In this document: positions 23,974-33,899 of the stretch, piece by piece
Position numbering within the stretch: position 1 is the first letter of the stretch
How the letters are laid out: each line of letters opens with the position of its first letter
NCBI GenBank assembly: GCA_007258455.2
Contig: VDFB02047230.1
Span: 160,836,635-160,900,634 of the forward strand
Length of the DNA stretch: 64,000 bases
Direction: 5' to 3'
Source: Sequoia sempervirens
Lineage: Eukaryota > Streptophyta > Pinopsida > Cupressales > Cupressaceae
Position numbers and translations under genes: made by a program
The notes under the pieces: model-generated
Databases searched by the model: none
The model's input: the letters and a program-made list of their open reading frames with translations, nothing else
What the model was told of the DNA's origin: nothing

Positions 23974-24120
23974 TTTTTTTTTTATTCAAGGGGTAAACGC
24001 TTTTGACCGGAGCTATGAACCAGATACAACCATTTAACAATACCACCCCAACGGGGTTTGAACTTTGGTGGCAAGAACAACAATGCCACATATAAACCAT
24101 TACACCATGCCAATACCGGC
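23974..24120 (-). mobile_element. tRNA-derived SINE with 17-bp target-site duplication
   Basis: Read on the minus strand it starts GCCGGTATTGGCATGG. It has an A-box-like TGGTGTAATGGTT (24095-24107) and a B-box-like GTTCAAACCCC (24053-24063), spaced as in a tRNA, and ends in an A-rich tail (AATAAAAAAAAAAA). Both sides carry ATTGTAATGATATATCT (23957-23973 and 24121-24137), a textbook SINE target-site duplication. The body is ~147 bp. The TSDs look identical, implying a fairly recent insertion. No known plant SINE family name can be given from sequence alone. Confidence 0.85.
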
Positions 24121-24479
24121 ATTGTAATGATATATCTAATGCAATGTATGAAAGAATATTTTATGTATATTATGTTTTCAATGATGTAATTTAGATGTTA
24201 TTAATGTAAGCTTTTAATTTTATGTAAATTAAATACTTGCAATGTTTAATACTATTGTCATCTATGGGAATTTCAAGTAGTGTGACGTCGCGTTGCTTAG
24301 GGAATGTTTGCAATAAGTTAAGTAAATAATTACACTTTAAAAAATAATTTATTACACTTTTGTAGTCAATGCATCATTCCTTAGGTTACAAGACGGGGCA
24401 TTACATTACTTGAATAAAACTTGGAGAAAATTAGTTGTTCTATGTCCTAAAACATAGGATGACAATTTTTGACATTTCA

Positions 24480-25435
24480 ATTATCTCCAACAACATTAGA
24501 AAATTAAAAATGGTCACTAATATATTCATTAGTTTTAAAGGTCTTACTACATAAAACTTCATTCATGTTGGACTTATGTTACTTCTTTATGTGACCCTTC
24601 TTTCCATAATTCCAATATTTTACCTTAGACCTACTTAGAGATTTAGACATATGATATCTCTTAGAAATATTATGTCTTGTCTTCTTATTACCTCTCTTCT
24701 CTTGACCTACCTCTAACTACAAGATAATCAAAATATTGATTATCCATCAATATTTTTTAGTTTCTTCACTTAAAAATATGCTATTCATATTTTCCAATTT
24801 AAGTTTTTTTATCATTACTAATTGATATCAAAAGGTTATCCCATGAATTTGGTAAGAAACAAAGTAAAAGAATGTATTTTTCCTCTTCATCCATCTTTAC
24901 TCCTAAACTAATGCAAGAAAAATTAATATCATACTAAAACTATTTAAATGATCAACTACACAATCACCCTCATTCATTTACAAATAATATAACTTATTAA
25001 AAATAAATTTATTTACTAGTGAACATATTGGTTTGATAAATTGTACCTTATCTCTTTCACAATGAATTTGATGTCTCCTCTTGAAAGACATTCATTAACA
25101 CAAAATTTAAAAGATAATCATATTTTAATTTAAGATTTCTATTTTAGTTTCAACCGATTCTCATCATTTATAGAAGAATATTTTGTAACCCACTAACCTC
25201 TCTCAACTATGAGATCCTACATCTTCAACTTTCATGGTTTGCAGTTAGGACCATTGAATATGTCAATTTAAGACCTCATCTTAGATTTAATCCTTCAAAT
25301 ATTTTGCTTGATTATAAAAATACACCAACTATAAAATTCTAATTATTGTAGGTTTACATCATCACATGTTCTATGGTTTTTATTCCAACAAAGTAGATAC
25401 CACCCAAACAACCAAATTGGATTCGATACCATATT
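24480..25435 (-). pseudogene. Copia A gag remnant and primer-binding site
   Basis: Minus strand. ~25290-25190 keeps a decayed N-terminal gag segment (FNGPN..KLKM..LIVERG pattern). ~24610-24560 keeps a knuckle-like YWNYGKKGHIKK, with both cysteines replaced by tyrosine. A PBS-like GGATTCGATACCA (25419-25431) matches the initiator-Met site at 10 of 13 positions. The knuckle lies directly beside the Gypsy 3' end, while the protease of the same element lies on the other side at 10450, which shows the Gypsy inserted between them. Confidence 0.65.
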
Positions 25436-26510
25436 TGGAGAATTTCACTATTGTTGTAAAGGACTGAAAAATAGAATAATGAATTATTAAGATTATGTTT
25501 TTGATTAAAAATCAACAACATGTACCATATCCAATTATCAACACATAAAAGAAATGGAATAGTGTGTAGTGACAAGATTACATTAGACATATATTTTACA
25601 TGGGTAATTCTTGTGGGAGAAAATGGTTCACAACCAAAAGATATTCACAATTGTATTATAATATCAACAGCAATTCAATACAACAACGTATTTGGAAAAC
25701 CTTTTTATAGAGTCTCAATCAATAGCATGCCCTTCTATAATTTCTCAAGCATTTACACATTAATAATGTAAAAATGTGTCTAATGTCTATTACGATGAGT
25801 TTGTAACATTTAGTAACCTTGGATTATTCACATAAACTCTTATATGGATGTATTCATAGAAACACTAATTTTCCAACTATATTGATGCATGGAATATCTA
25901 GATTCATGTATCCATATTTCAAACATACATGTCATTTTCACACCACGCTTACCACAAAGTATGATGTTTCTATGTGGATGATCTTATAAATATTGTTGTT
26001 GCTTGGAAACAACTAAAATTGACATATCGTTAATTACCCAATAACTTGTCATCTACAATTGATTGAATAAATCACTATTTATATAATTAGTTATCCATTT
26101 CCAATCCTTTCATTAATTAATAATATTTAATTATTTAATTATTAAAATCATTATTCGTCACTATTCACCTACAACCCATTGCTAGCTTAAGTCATTTAAT
26201 CATCCTTCTTCTAATGTCCATCTTAGGTAAATAAATTTAAATATTTATTTATCTCATCCATCCATCCTCATCCCAATAAATAAATAAATATCATGTTTAT
26301 TTAATTTTCTATTTTATTCACTTTTTGTTAAGTGGGCTAAAATCAATTAGCCCCTCAATCCCCTCCTAAACAACTAGATCCTTTATTTATTCCATCAAAT
26401 CTGATTCATATCCTCCAAGGTGTACAAAAGAATGGGTCCTTTATACACAAGAATATGACCCTTATACATGTAACATGGGATTTTATACTTGAAGTTACAT
26501 GGGTCAAAGT
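25436..26510 (-). repeat. Copia A 5' LTR and following AT-rich sequence (outer limit uncertain)
   Basis: Starts TGGAGAATTTCAC beside the PBS. The first ~140 bp match the LTR remnant at 7953-8095. The outer boundary is not visible because the other LTR is truncated. The 26340-26510 part (GGGTCCTTTATACACAAG..GACCCTTATACATG) has the look of LTR promoter/R sequence. No gene. Confidence 0.4.
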
Positions 26511-27740
26511 ATTTTCTCATCAAACCACTTATATTATATTATATTATATATAATGTAATATAATACAATATAATAAAACATAATATAAAATAATATTTTT
26601 TATTTTTTAAACTCTATTATTTAAAATTCACTATAAATTTATTCCATTCAATAATAGGAGACATGGAAAATATAATAATGCTTTTGATATTTGTGGTAAC
26701 TATTATAAAAGAGAGATTTTACAAATATTTGTGCATGATGAACCTCAGGCCCTCAATGCATTCCCCACACTGAGTTATACTAGAAGTGGAGATTAAATCT
26801 CCATTAGTGCTCAAGAATTTCTCAAAATCCTTCATATCATTCCCCTCTACCCCAAACCTATACAAACTCAAATCCATCTTAACAATCTTGCCTCTTGCAA
26901 CAACACCAAGATCCAAAAAATCGCCCACAAAACTACACCTAGGCGATATAGGGATGCCTTCTAAAGTAGACATAACTGTCTTTGTTGGCTAGAGAAACCA
27001 AGTGTCTAGTAAAATGAATGTCCCACTAGTGGGAGCCTATATATTATTTGCATTGTTTCTATATAGAGACACTCATATACCACATCATCGTGGACATGAC
27101 TACCCGCTTAAGTTGATGAACCAACGATTTGTATTACAACATCCCTCATAGCTTCTTCGCACAAGCTAAATAATCTTCCAACTTGTTTGCATGAATCCTA
27201 AAGGCACTTGCACACAACACCAAAGTGAAGATACATTTTGATGCCCCTTAAACCTCATTCCCTCGTTATTTATGCTATGTCAAAGATGCCTCGACAAGCC
27301 AACTAGTAAAAAATAACAAATCATTATGTGTGAAAGGCAATGGATTTTCTATGGATGTTGGATAAAACACATCTTTAGATTGTTCATATATTTTAGCACT
27401 TAGAAAATTCCCATGCTTGTTCCTCCTATCTTGATCAATACTAACAAAACTTCCATGTATGTATTAGCACTAATTTTCTTATCTTATAGTCGAGCAACGG
27501 TGGTCATTGACAGGGTGTTAGGTATCAATAATTTCCACCACCAGTTTATTACCTTATAGTTGAGCTGTAATGGTGATTGACAAGGTGTTGGGTATCGAGC
27601 ATTGCCACCACCATTTCCTTGTAATGACTACTGTAGAGTCTAAACTAATGTATTGCAAAATTGGTAGAACCTACATAATTCAAAGGTTTATTTGACTAAA
27701 CACTCCACTCAACATTGCAAAGACTACATTAAAATGTCAA
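26511..27740. other. AT-rich intergenic sequence, no recognisable gene
   Basis: Begins with an ATATTATATT-type microsatellite (26520-26590). An 84-codon minus-strand ORF (26719-26973) has no recognisable motif and may be chance. ~27000-27480 shows nothing identifiable. Confidence 0.4.
27483..27613. repeat. Tandem duplication of a ~62-bp unit
   Basis: CTTATAGTCGAGCAACGGTG..TTCCACCACCAG is followed by a diverged copy CTTATAGTTGAGCTGTAATG..TGCCACCACCAT. Two units, no further copies seen. Confidence 0.6.
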
Positions 27741-28912
27741 CGGGTGATCCCACAATAGTGGTTTACAATTTTTGGCCAAACTAGACACTGATATTTTTTT
27801 TTAAACACAATCTCCACATTCAGGCACCTATAGTGATTAAACCGTAAAGAATTTGAAGATGATGAAAACTAGAGTCTTGTCATATTTTGTCTGTAGATTC
27901 TAAAAATATTTTTTTCAATTTTTTTGGAATCAGATTGCACTTCTTTTTCCATCTCCCACGAAAATTGGTTTTTTTCAAAAAATACATTTTTAAAAAGTGA
28001 CGCACACCGTATAATGCATAACTTTTTTTCCTTGAAAGATAAAATTACAATTCTTTCAAATTTAGATTTGTAACTTTGATATCTAGTGCTTCCACTTGGT
28101 TAGATAGTTTTTTATTGAATATTTTTTCTTTAATCAAGTTTTAAAGTCAAATTAATTACAATTCAGACATAACACGAGGTATAACATAACTTTTCGTATG
28201 TATCGAAATTCTTTTTTTGTTGGATCAAGGACTCCAATATCTGGTGCACTCATATTTTTAATTTTTTTTTTGATAATATTCTATTTTTCCACTTGTGTAG
28301 AACAGAGAGTTTTGTTTTCAGTGAAAAACCTATATTTAATAAAACTTAAAAAATAGATAGATAATATAATCAAAACATACTAAAATTATATTCATTGGAT
28401 AGCTCATTTTGAGGGGAACCTAATACTAGTTGGGTTTTTGAGATCTTCTCCATTTTCATTCTCAATTCGAGCTTCGAAACGCAAAATTTTCAACAATTCT
28501 GGTGCCTTAGGAAGTAAGGGTGAAAAAAGAGTGGTTCGGTCGAACTAGTGTTCTGCCGAACATCTTGGAAAGATTCGGTCGAACATGGGTTCATCCGAAC
28601 CCATGTTCAGCCAAACCACCAATCCATGCAATTAAAAAAAAGAAATTAAAATGTGAAAGTGAAAGCGTTTTTTTGTTTTAGTCATATTCAATGGGTTCGG
28701 CCGAACCCACTTAAATATGACTTTTTTATGGGGGCGGTGATTGGTTCGGCCGAACCCACCATGGGTTCGGCTGAACCCTATGGTTCAACCGAACCAATTA
28801 AATGGTTTGGTCAAACCATAGGGTTCGGCCCAACCCATTTGATATGAAGAATGTGAAAATTTCAAAATTTCCTTCCTCTTCAAAAGTGTAAACCACTTAT
28901 GTGGCTTCACCC
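27741..28912 (-). mobile_element. 1.17-kb non-autonomous DNA transposon, copy 2 (GGGTGA termini)
   Basis: Inverted relative to the copy at 13359-14444 and alignable along most of its length (AGTGACGCACACCGTATAAT, ATCTAGTGCTTCCACTTGGT, CTCCACATTCAGGCACCTAT and others). Ends are GGGTGATCCCACAATAGTGG (27742) and the complement of GGGTGAAGCCAC (to 28912). Flanks are CAA at 27738-27740 and CAA at 28913-28915, again a 3-bp TSD. The right subterminal region (28530-28840) carries at least ten GGTTCGGCCGAACC-like palindromes. No transposase ORF; must be mobilised in trans. Confidence 0.75.
28530..28840. repeat. Subterminal array of ~16-bp palindromes (GGTTCGGCCGAACC type)
   Basis: Examples: GGGTTCGGCCGAACCCA, TGGTTCGGCCGAACCCA, GGGTTCGGCTGAACCCT, TGGTTCAACCGAACCAA, TGGTTTGGTCAAACCAT, plus degenerate GATTCGGTCGAACAT and TGTTCAGCCAAACCA. 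About eleven in ~310 bp, irregularly spaced, within 400 bp of one terminus. Arrays of this sort are transposase binding sites in CACTA elements; that role here is inference. Confidence 0.7.
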
Positions 28913-29651
28913 CAACCCAAGGTTTGTAAACATGTGATGGTGCAACATTATATATGACTTTAGAGACTCAAAACCACCTAAGCTATTCAAGATATCATAT
29001 TTTCTAGAAATTACAAAACTACATAATAGCACGACAGAAAAAATCAAAACTATTGGCTACTGGTACCTATAGCTTAACCTATAACTAGACTGTTACTAAT
29101 AAAATATTACTGTATCAACTCAAAACTGATAAAACTAATGAATCAACTAAATTAATCTCCGGAGTATCATTGATTAACCATTACATGCACATGTTCATGG
29201 ACATTCTTTACCAATAAACAAAGTATGAGATTCTAATTCTAACTTACATGTAATTCATGAAGTAATGATAAATAGAAAACAACTATTAAACAAAAATAAA
29301 TTACTAGAAAATGAAGTGAAGAATAGTTACCTTGAGTTGCCTACTCAAGTGGTTGTTCTCACTTAACTGAAAGATTACATAAGATCTTCTCACAAATTGT
29401 ATTCAATCATTTTGAATATCCATCATGTCTTGAAACTAAAAATAAATGACAATGAAAGACTAGAAAAACCAACTAACTAATCTAAGGATTCAACCTGTGG
29501 CTATATACAAGCATCGAGGGAATCTTATTTTAATCAACAACTAACCACAATCATTAACTTCCACTCCTAAATATTAGAGCATATAGTTACGATTGAATTG
29601 TTCAAACCATAACTGAAAAAAAGAAGAATCTTAATAGGACTAAAAATCTAT
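28913..29651. other. AT-rich non-coding sequence
   Basis: No ORF, RNA gene or repeat structure recognised. Present in both duplicated copies (48700-49438). Confidence 0.4.
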
Positions 29652-30075
29652 CACTACTGAATTTCACTCCATTTTTCGACGAACGTTCATCGATAATTTG
29701 ACAAACATTTGTCAGAAAATTGACGAATTGACGAAAAAAGTTTTGTCGCTATTTTTTTGTCGAAATGCTGACAAAAAATTAAACATTGAAATAATGACAG
29801 ATTTTTTGGTCGTCGACATCATAAAATGACTCAGATGCTCATTGGAATATCGACAAAAACTTCGTGTATCCACCAACGAATAACACCAGAAGTTTGTCAC
29901 CATTTCGACGAAATTGGCAAGGAGTAGCATCGAAACAACACTAGAATTTCGTCGAAATTGCAACAAAATGGGAAAGGAGTTATGACGAAGCCTTCATCGC
30001 AACTATAGCAACTTTGTCGGACCTTTTTGGTGATTCGTCGGTGGTTTTCGTCAAAATTTTGACAAAACAATGCAA
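29652..30075 (-). mobile_element. CACTA-like terminus with subterminal TTCGTCGAA array (copy 1)
   Basis: Starts CACTACTGAATTTC. The next ~400 bp are crowded with short GTCGAA/TTCGAC/TTGACAA words in both orientations (such as TTTTTCGACGAACG, ATTTCGACGAAATT, ATTTCGTCGAAATT, TTTGTCGGACC). CACTA elements have exactly this form: CACTA termini and subterminal repeats bound by the transposase. No matching TAGTG end was found, so the element's extent is unknown. The transposon-like gene at 33900-36105 is on the strand expected if this is its 3' end. 30076-31190, to the right, is non-coding. Confidence 0.5.
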
Positions 30076-31194
30076 TTTTTTTAAAAAAAAATATTTATTG
30101 AAATGTACCATCGTAGAGACTCTTGGCAATGACCACCGAAGCCAAACCATCGGTGAGAGATCAATCATTAGCATAGGATGGAAAAATCACTCTGATAGTC
30201 CATGTCTTGCCGATGACTTCCATTGGCAAGACAGATCCAATGTCACACCGATCTGACCTCTTTAGGAATTTTGAACACTGCTGGTTATCAACAAGACATT
30301 CTAAGGGTCCCACCGATTAAACAAGTGTCTAAGAGCAAGTAAACAAATGGAACCTATTAATTTTCTTATTTTGGGGTTCTTTAAATCATAGAATAGATAC
30401 CATCTTCTTGTGTATAATGTACTTATATTCAGATTTGAATTTGAGACCAATTGTCCTTGCACATTCCATTTTACTTGCACAGAGTATTCTATAAGCAATA
30501 TATTGATAATGGAAAATGATTTATGGTGTTGTACAACTCTCCCTATCATCACAATTCTATTGTTCCCCCTAAGAGAATCCTACAAAAACAAGTTTACAAT
30601 ACCAAGTCAAATAATATGAAAAAGACTTACTTCCATACAAATTAAATGATTATTCTCACAATGGAAATTGTCTAAATACAACAACAATTCCATGAAAGGT
30701 TATCCATGCTTCATAAGAGATGATTGATCATACATACAGATTGCAAGATGCATAGAAAAAATATTACATTTGGGAACCAAGGGCTAACAAGGGAAGGAGT
30801 TACGAAACGTTTGGATTGAAGAGAAAATGTGTAGGGAAAATGCTAAGCAGTGTCAAGAGAACAGAGCTTGTAGAACATATTCTTGACCTAATCAAGCTCT
30901 TGAACAACTTAAACAAAATTAAAATACTAACACATACATGAGACATGTCATGAACTTCCAATATCTGCTATCTTTTTTTTTGTATTGAAAATAGTTCAAG
31001 GTCCATTACATATCATGAAAATGCATATCCGACATTAGGATTAGTACAACATCAAAGCATTTCCATAATAGGAAATATACCATATCAGTACTTTACATAG
31101 CAAGAAAGAAACCAAAAAGCACCATTTTTTTTCAAAACTAGCATAGACAATACAAATTGTTGTTAACAACACCACAAGTTGTTGCTATTCAAAT

Positions 31195-31450
31195 CAGTGT
31201 AAACAATACATAATGTTGATTACAGTCTCCTCATTGTTGACTTCTTCAATGTCAAGGTTCACCATTTTTTCTCCTTGGGGGTCCAACTGCTAGGGGTCGC
31301 GTTGTCTTTCTGGGCTTACAACTTCATTAATTGCTCTCTGGAGCTCATCAAATGTCTGTTGGAACAACACGGTCTCTTCCAAGCTCAACCTACAGGCGGG
31401 TCCGCTTCTCAGATCCTCTCTGGTATTGTTAGCATGACCTATTATTGACT
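31195..31450 (-). other. Unrecognised ORF segment, conserved between copies
   Basis: Minus-strand reading ..ENLLKSIIGHANNTREDLRS.. then LSLEETVLFQQTFDELQRAI and a charged tail. Copy 1 has a TAG after RQRDP where copy 2 has CAG and stays open. Locally higher GC than its surroundings. Directly follows the LINE remnant in another frame. It may be the 3' part of the transposon-like gene or unrelated; no function assigned. Confidence 0.3.
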
Positions 31451-31488
31451 TCAATAAATTCTCCATTAAGATCTCCACAAGAGTTAAC

Positions 31489-31913
31489 CTACAGAGCAAC
31501 AGAGTAGAAAGTGAGTCTCTTGCAAGACTCAGTAAGTACCCTCTTGATACCCTTAAATTTATCATCATTTCTCGCCTTCCACAAATGCCACATGATCTCA
31601 TTGGATAAGAAATACCAAAATAGCATACAATCAAACTTGAGCTTGAAATTACAAAATAGAATATCATGCCAATTAATTTTACCATTGCTATTCCAAACCT
31701 TCAACTTATGGCAGAATAAGTACCAAATTTTCTGAGCATAAAAACATTCAAAAAGAATATGTTTGATAGTTTCTAGAGTCCTGCAGATACTATAGATTTC
31801 AACACTTTCATGGTTAAATTTATAGGTTCTATCTTTTTCATTAATGCAAAGGTAGGTAAAGGAGAAATAATTATAATTGTAACACTATTCATAGTCCAGT
31901 AAATTATGTTCAT
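31489..31913 (-). pseudogene. LINE remnant: zf-RVT-type C-terminal domain (copy 1)
   Basis: Minus strand. Copy 2 reads it as one ORF. The segment has ICRTLETIKHILFECFYAQEIW and MWHLWKARNDDKFKGIK, the cysteine/histidine and LWKARN pattern of the domain following reverse transcriptase in plant L1-type LINEs and LINE-derived RNase H-like proteins. No RT core is present, so this is a short remnant. In copy 1 one G is missing in the TTATAGG run (~31823), which breaks the frame. 31914-33850, to the right, has no recognisable gene. Confidence 0.65.
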
Positions 31914-33850
31914 AATTTGTGTTCAATGGACCTTAGTTTTATCATTATACTACCCATCTAATACCATATTTTAATCCAGGGTTCAACTATCTCTTCAATT
32001 AACCATTTAAAGTACTATAAAATAAGGTAAGACTTTTACTTGAGAAAGATTGGGTACACTTGTAGGATTAAAGTTCTCAATCATCAGGATTTATTGGCAC
32101 ACAGACACAACCTGCAACATATGAAGTAATGGATGACTACAAGTTAGTGAAATGGTCCTTAATATGTGAGTGGTTTGCAAATTGATTGGTAGAAAATAAG
32201 GTTACAAATAGATCTACATGAAAAATTATGAGGACAATCTACTGTAATCATCAAAATAGATGAAAAGTGCAAAGGAAAGAGCTGAGCTACATCTCTAGAG
32301 CCTAAAAAAAATACATGCAAGAAACATAAAAAAATTAAAAAAACCAATTTTTGGATGAATACAAAATGGTGCCTTCACAAGTGATTCATATGCTTTCACA
32401 CCGACATAGGACATTAAGAAGATTTTAGTCTTCCATGTGAAATTAACCACTTACAAAATAAACCCAAAAACCAATATTATATACCTCCATGTCTAGCCGA
32501 GGGTAGGTATAAGAGAAAAAAAATTCTTCAATGCAATGCAAAAAAATATCAATGTGTGTGTAGGTTTGTATTACTCAAAATATCATTTCACTACCTAAGG
32601 AAAAATACCAAAGTGGTGTCTTAAATTTCAATCTTCACATAGGCTCCCTTATTGCTACACATGCATATACAAGCATTATTCGAGCTCTAAACTATTCAAA
32701 TATTAAGGATTTAATTAGCTATAAGATGGAAAGTTGTTGTTTAGACATAATCCATCATCTTTTACATATCTTTATTCACTCCTAGCGCTTGAGATAAATT
32801 TGTGTAAATGAGACAAAATGTGAATCTTTTATGACAAAGAAAATTCTTAAAAGGAGGGTAGGGGGAAAGAGAATGCTTGAATGTATAGCAAAGTATAACA
32901 TTTTGATCATTATAACAATGAAATGAATCTTAAGTTTGAAGCATTAATATCATTTACAACATTTATGATCAAGAATGAATGTAAGTAGAGAAACTTCTGC
33001 ATACCTGCAGATGGTAAAAAATTTCATGGTTAAGTCAAAGCCTTCCATCAACAACAAGATCCAAATATCTATGTATCTATCTCAATGGAGCCTCTAAACC
33101 CTTCAAAGCTGTCAATTTTTCCACTAACCTGTTATGCACAAAAGTTAAATTTTAGAGTTATGTCACCACTAAAAATAGAAGAAACAGAGCTTTGAAACCA
33201 AATCCACACACAACACAATGTGGTATTCATACAAAGCCATACAAACAAACTAAACTTAGAACATTGGAATGGAAATAACTTCAAATTATGATGCAGAGCA
33301 TGGATTCAGGGTATAAAGAATCATTTTTCTGCCACCACAGTGAAAAGTTAGCAATTTCTTTCATCTTTGTATATTGGTTTGATGCTTCAAATGATGCATT
33401 TTTTATATTGAAAAGTGAATTACCTTATTTATCTTCTGTTTGTTTCGAGAATAGTTTAATATTATCTACTTAACAAGGCCAACCACATGACGGAGGATGC
33501 TCATTTGGCCCCTCCCCTCCCCCCTCATATCACTCTCAATTCCTCATTCCCAATCATATAACATTAATCATTCATTCATCCATTAATAACATATAGCATT
33601 CATTAATTAACATATTCACATTCATTCATTAACATACAATATTCATTCTTTTAGTTTTTACATATTATCAAAAATATGGTTGTCATGATATGATTACAAT
33701 CACTTTTTTTTTTGTTTCTTTTTCAAAGCTACAAAAATCTGAAGTGGAGTATTGTTTTCTAAATCAATGTATGTCCCCCTTTTAGTTTTTCTTCCCTTTT
33801 CTTGTGATCTTAATGTACACCTAGTCGTCTGCTCATGACACAGACGCCGC
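31914..33850. other. Non-coding interval; ~32030-32880 unusually different from its duplicate
   Basis: No gene recognised. Flanks match copy 2 almost base for base, but ~32030-32880 differs from 51820-52730 by many small indels, usually with copy 1 the shorter (for example GAGAAAGATTGGGTACAC against GAGAAAGATTATTAGGGTAC). ~33560-33660 is a CATTCATTAA-rich low-complexity stretch. Confidence 0.5.
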
Positions 33851-33899
33851 TGCAAGGGGGGGTCTGCTGCAATAAGAAAGAAATGTTAAAGTGATATGT

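Larger units (their letters stand above)
20172..24405. mobile_element. Giant solo LTR (~4.2 kb) with 5-bp TSD TTACT
   Basis: Starts TGTAGTACCCC and ends GGGGCATTACA, near-perfect inverted termini. It is flanked by TTACT at 20167-20171 and 24406-24410. The first and last several hundred bases do not repeat each other. No PBS, PPT or gag/pol was found, so it reads as one LTR left by recombination rather than a whole element. It contains two long TA-rich tracts (~21936-22022, ~22430-22590), a GC-rich island (22196-22375), short ORFs of no known family (for example 23681-23890) and a SINE. A LARD-type element with unrecognised short terminal repeats is the alternative. Confidence 0.75.
10482..24479 (+). 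mobile_element. Non-autonomous Ty3/Gypsy (Tat/Athila-like) LTR element, nested in Copia A
   Basis: Two ~1.6-kb direct LTRs (10482-12077 and 18650-20171 + 24411-24479) flank an internal region with gag and protease remnants only. LTR ends are TGTCRTCC and ACATTTCA-like. A polypurine tract (AAAGTGGGGGT, 18639-18649) precedes the 3' LTR. The element splits a Copia: its knuckle-bearing gag is at right and its protease at left. No RT or integrase is found in the 6.6 kb between the LTRs. No clear target-site duplication (AAAAA at left, ATTAT at right), so the insertion is old or the ends are altered. Without the nested solo LTR it would be ~9.8 kb. Confidence 0.78.
18650..24479 (+). repeat. 3' LTR of the Gypsy element, split by a solo LTR
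   Basis: 18650-20171 aligns with 10482-~12009 and 24411-24479 with ~12011-12077. The interruption (20172-24405) is flanked by TTACT duplications, so the LTR was ~1.59 kb before it. Four copies of the GGGACT..AGTCCY dyad motif remain (about 18838, 18950, 19741 and 19858). Confidence 0.82.

Noticed and set aside
10482..24479. Search for a 5-bp TSD around the Gypsy element
   Set aside because: Flanks are AAAAA and ATTAT; no match, so no TSD is claimed. Insertion is argued from the split Copia instead.
26719..26973. 84-codon minus-strand ORF as a host gene
   Set aside because: No recognisable domain, no splice context and AT-rich repetitive surroundings; left as unassigned.
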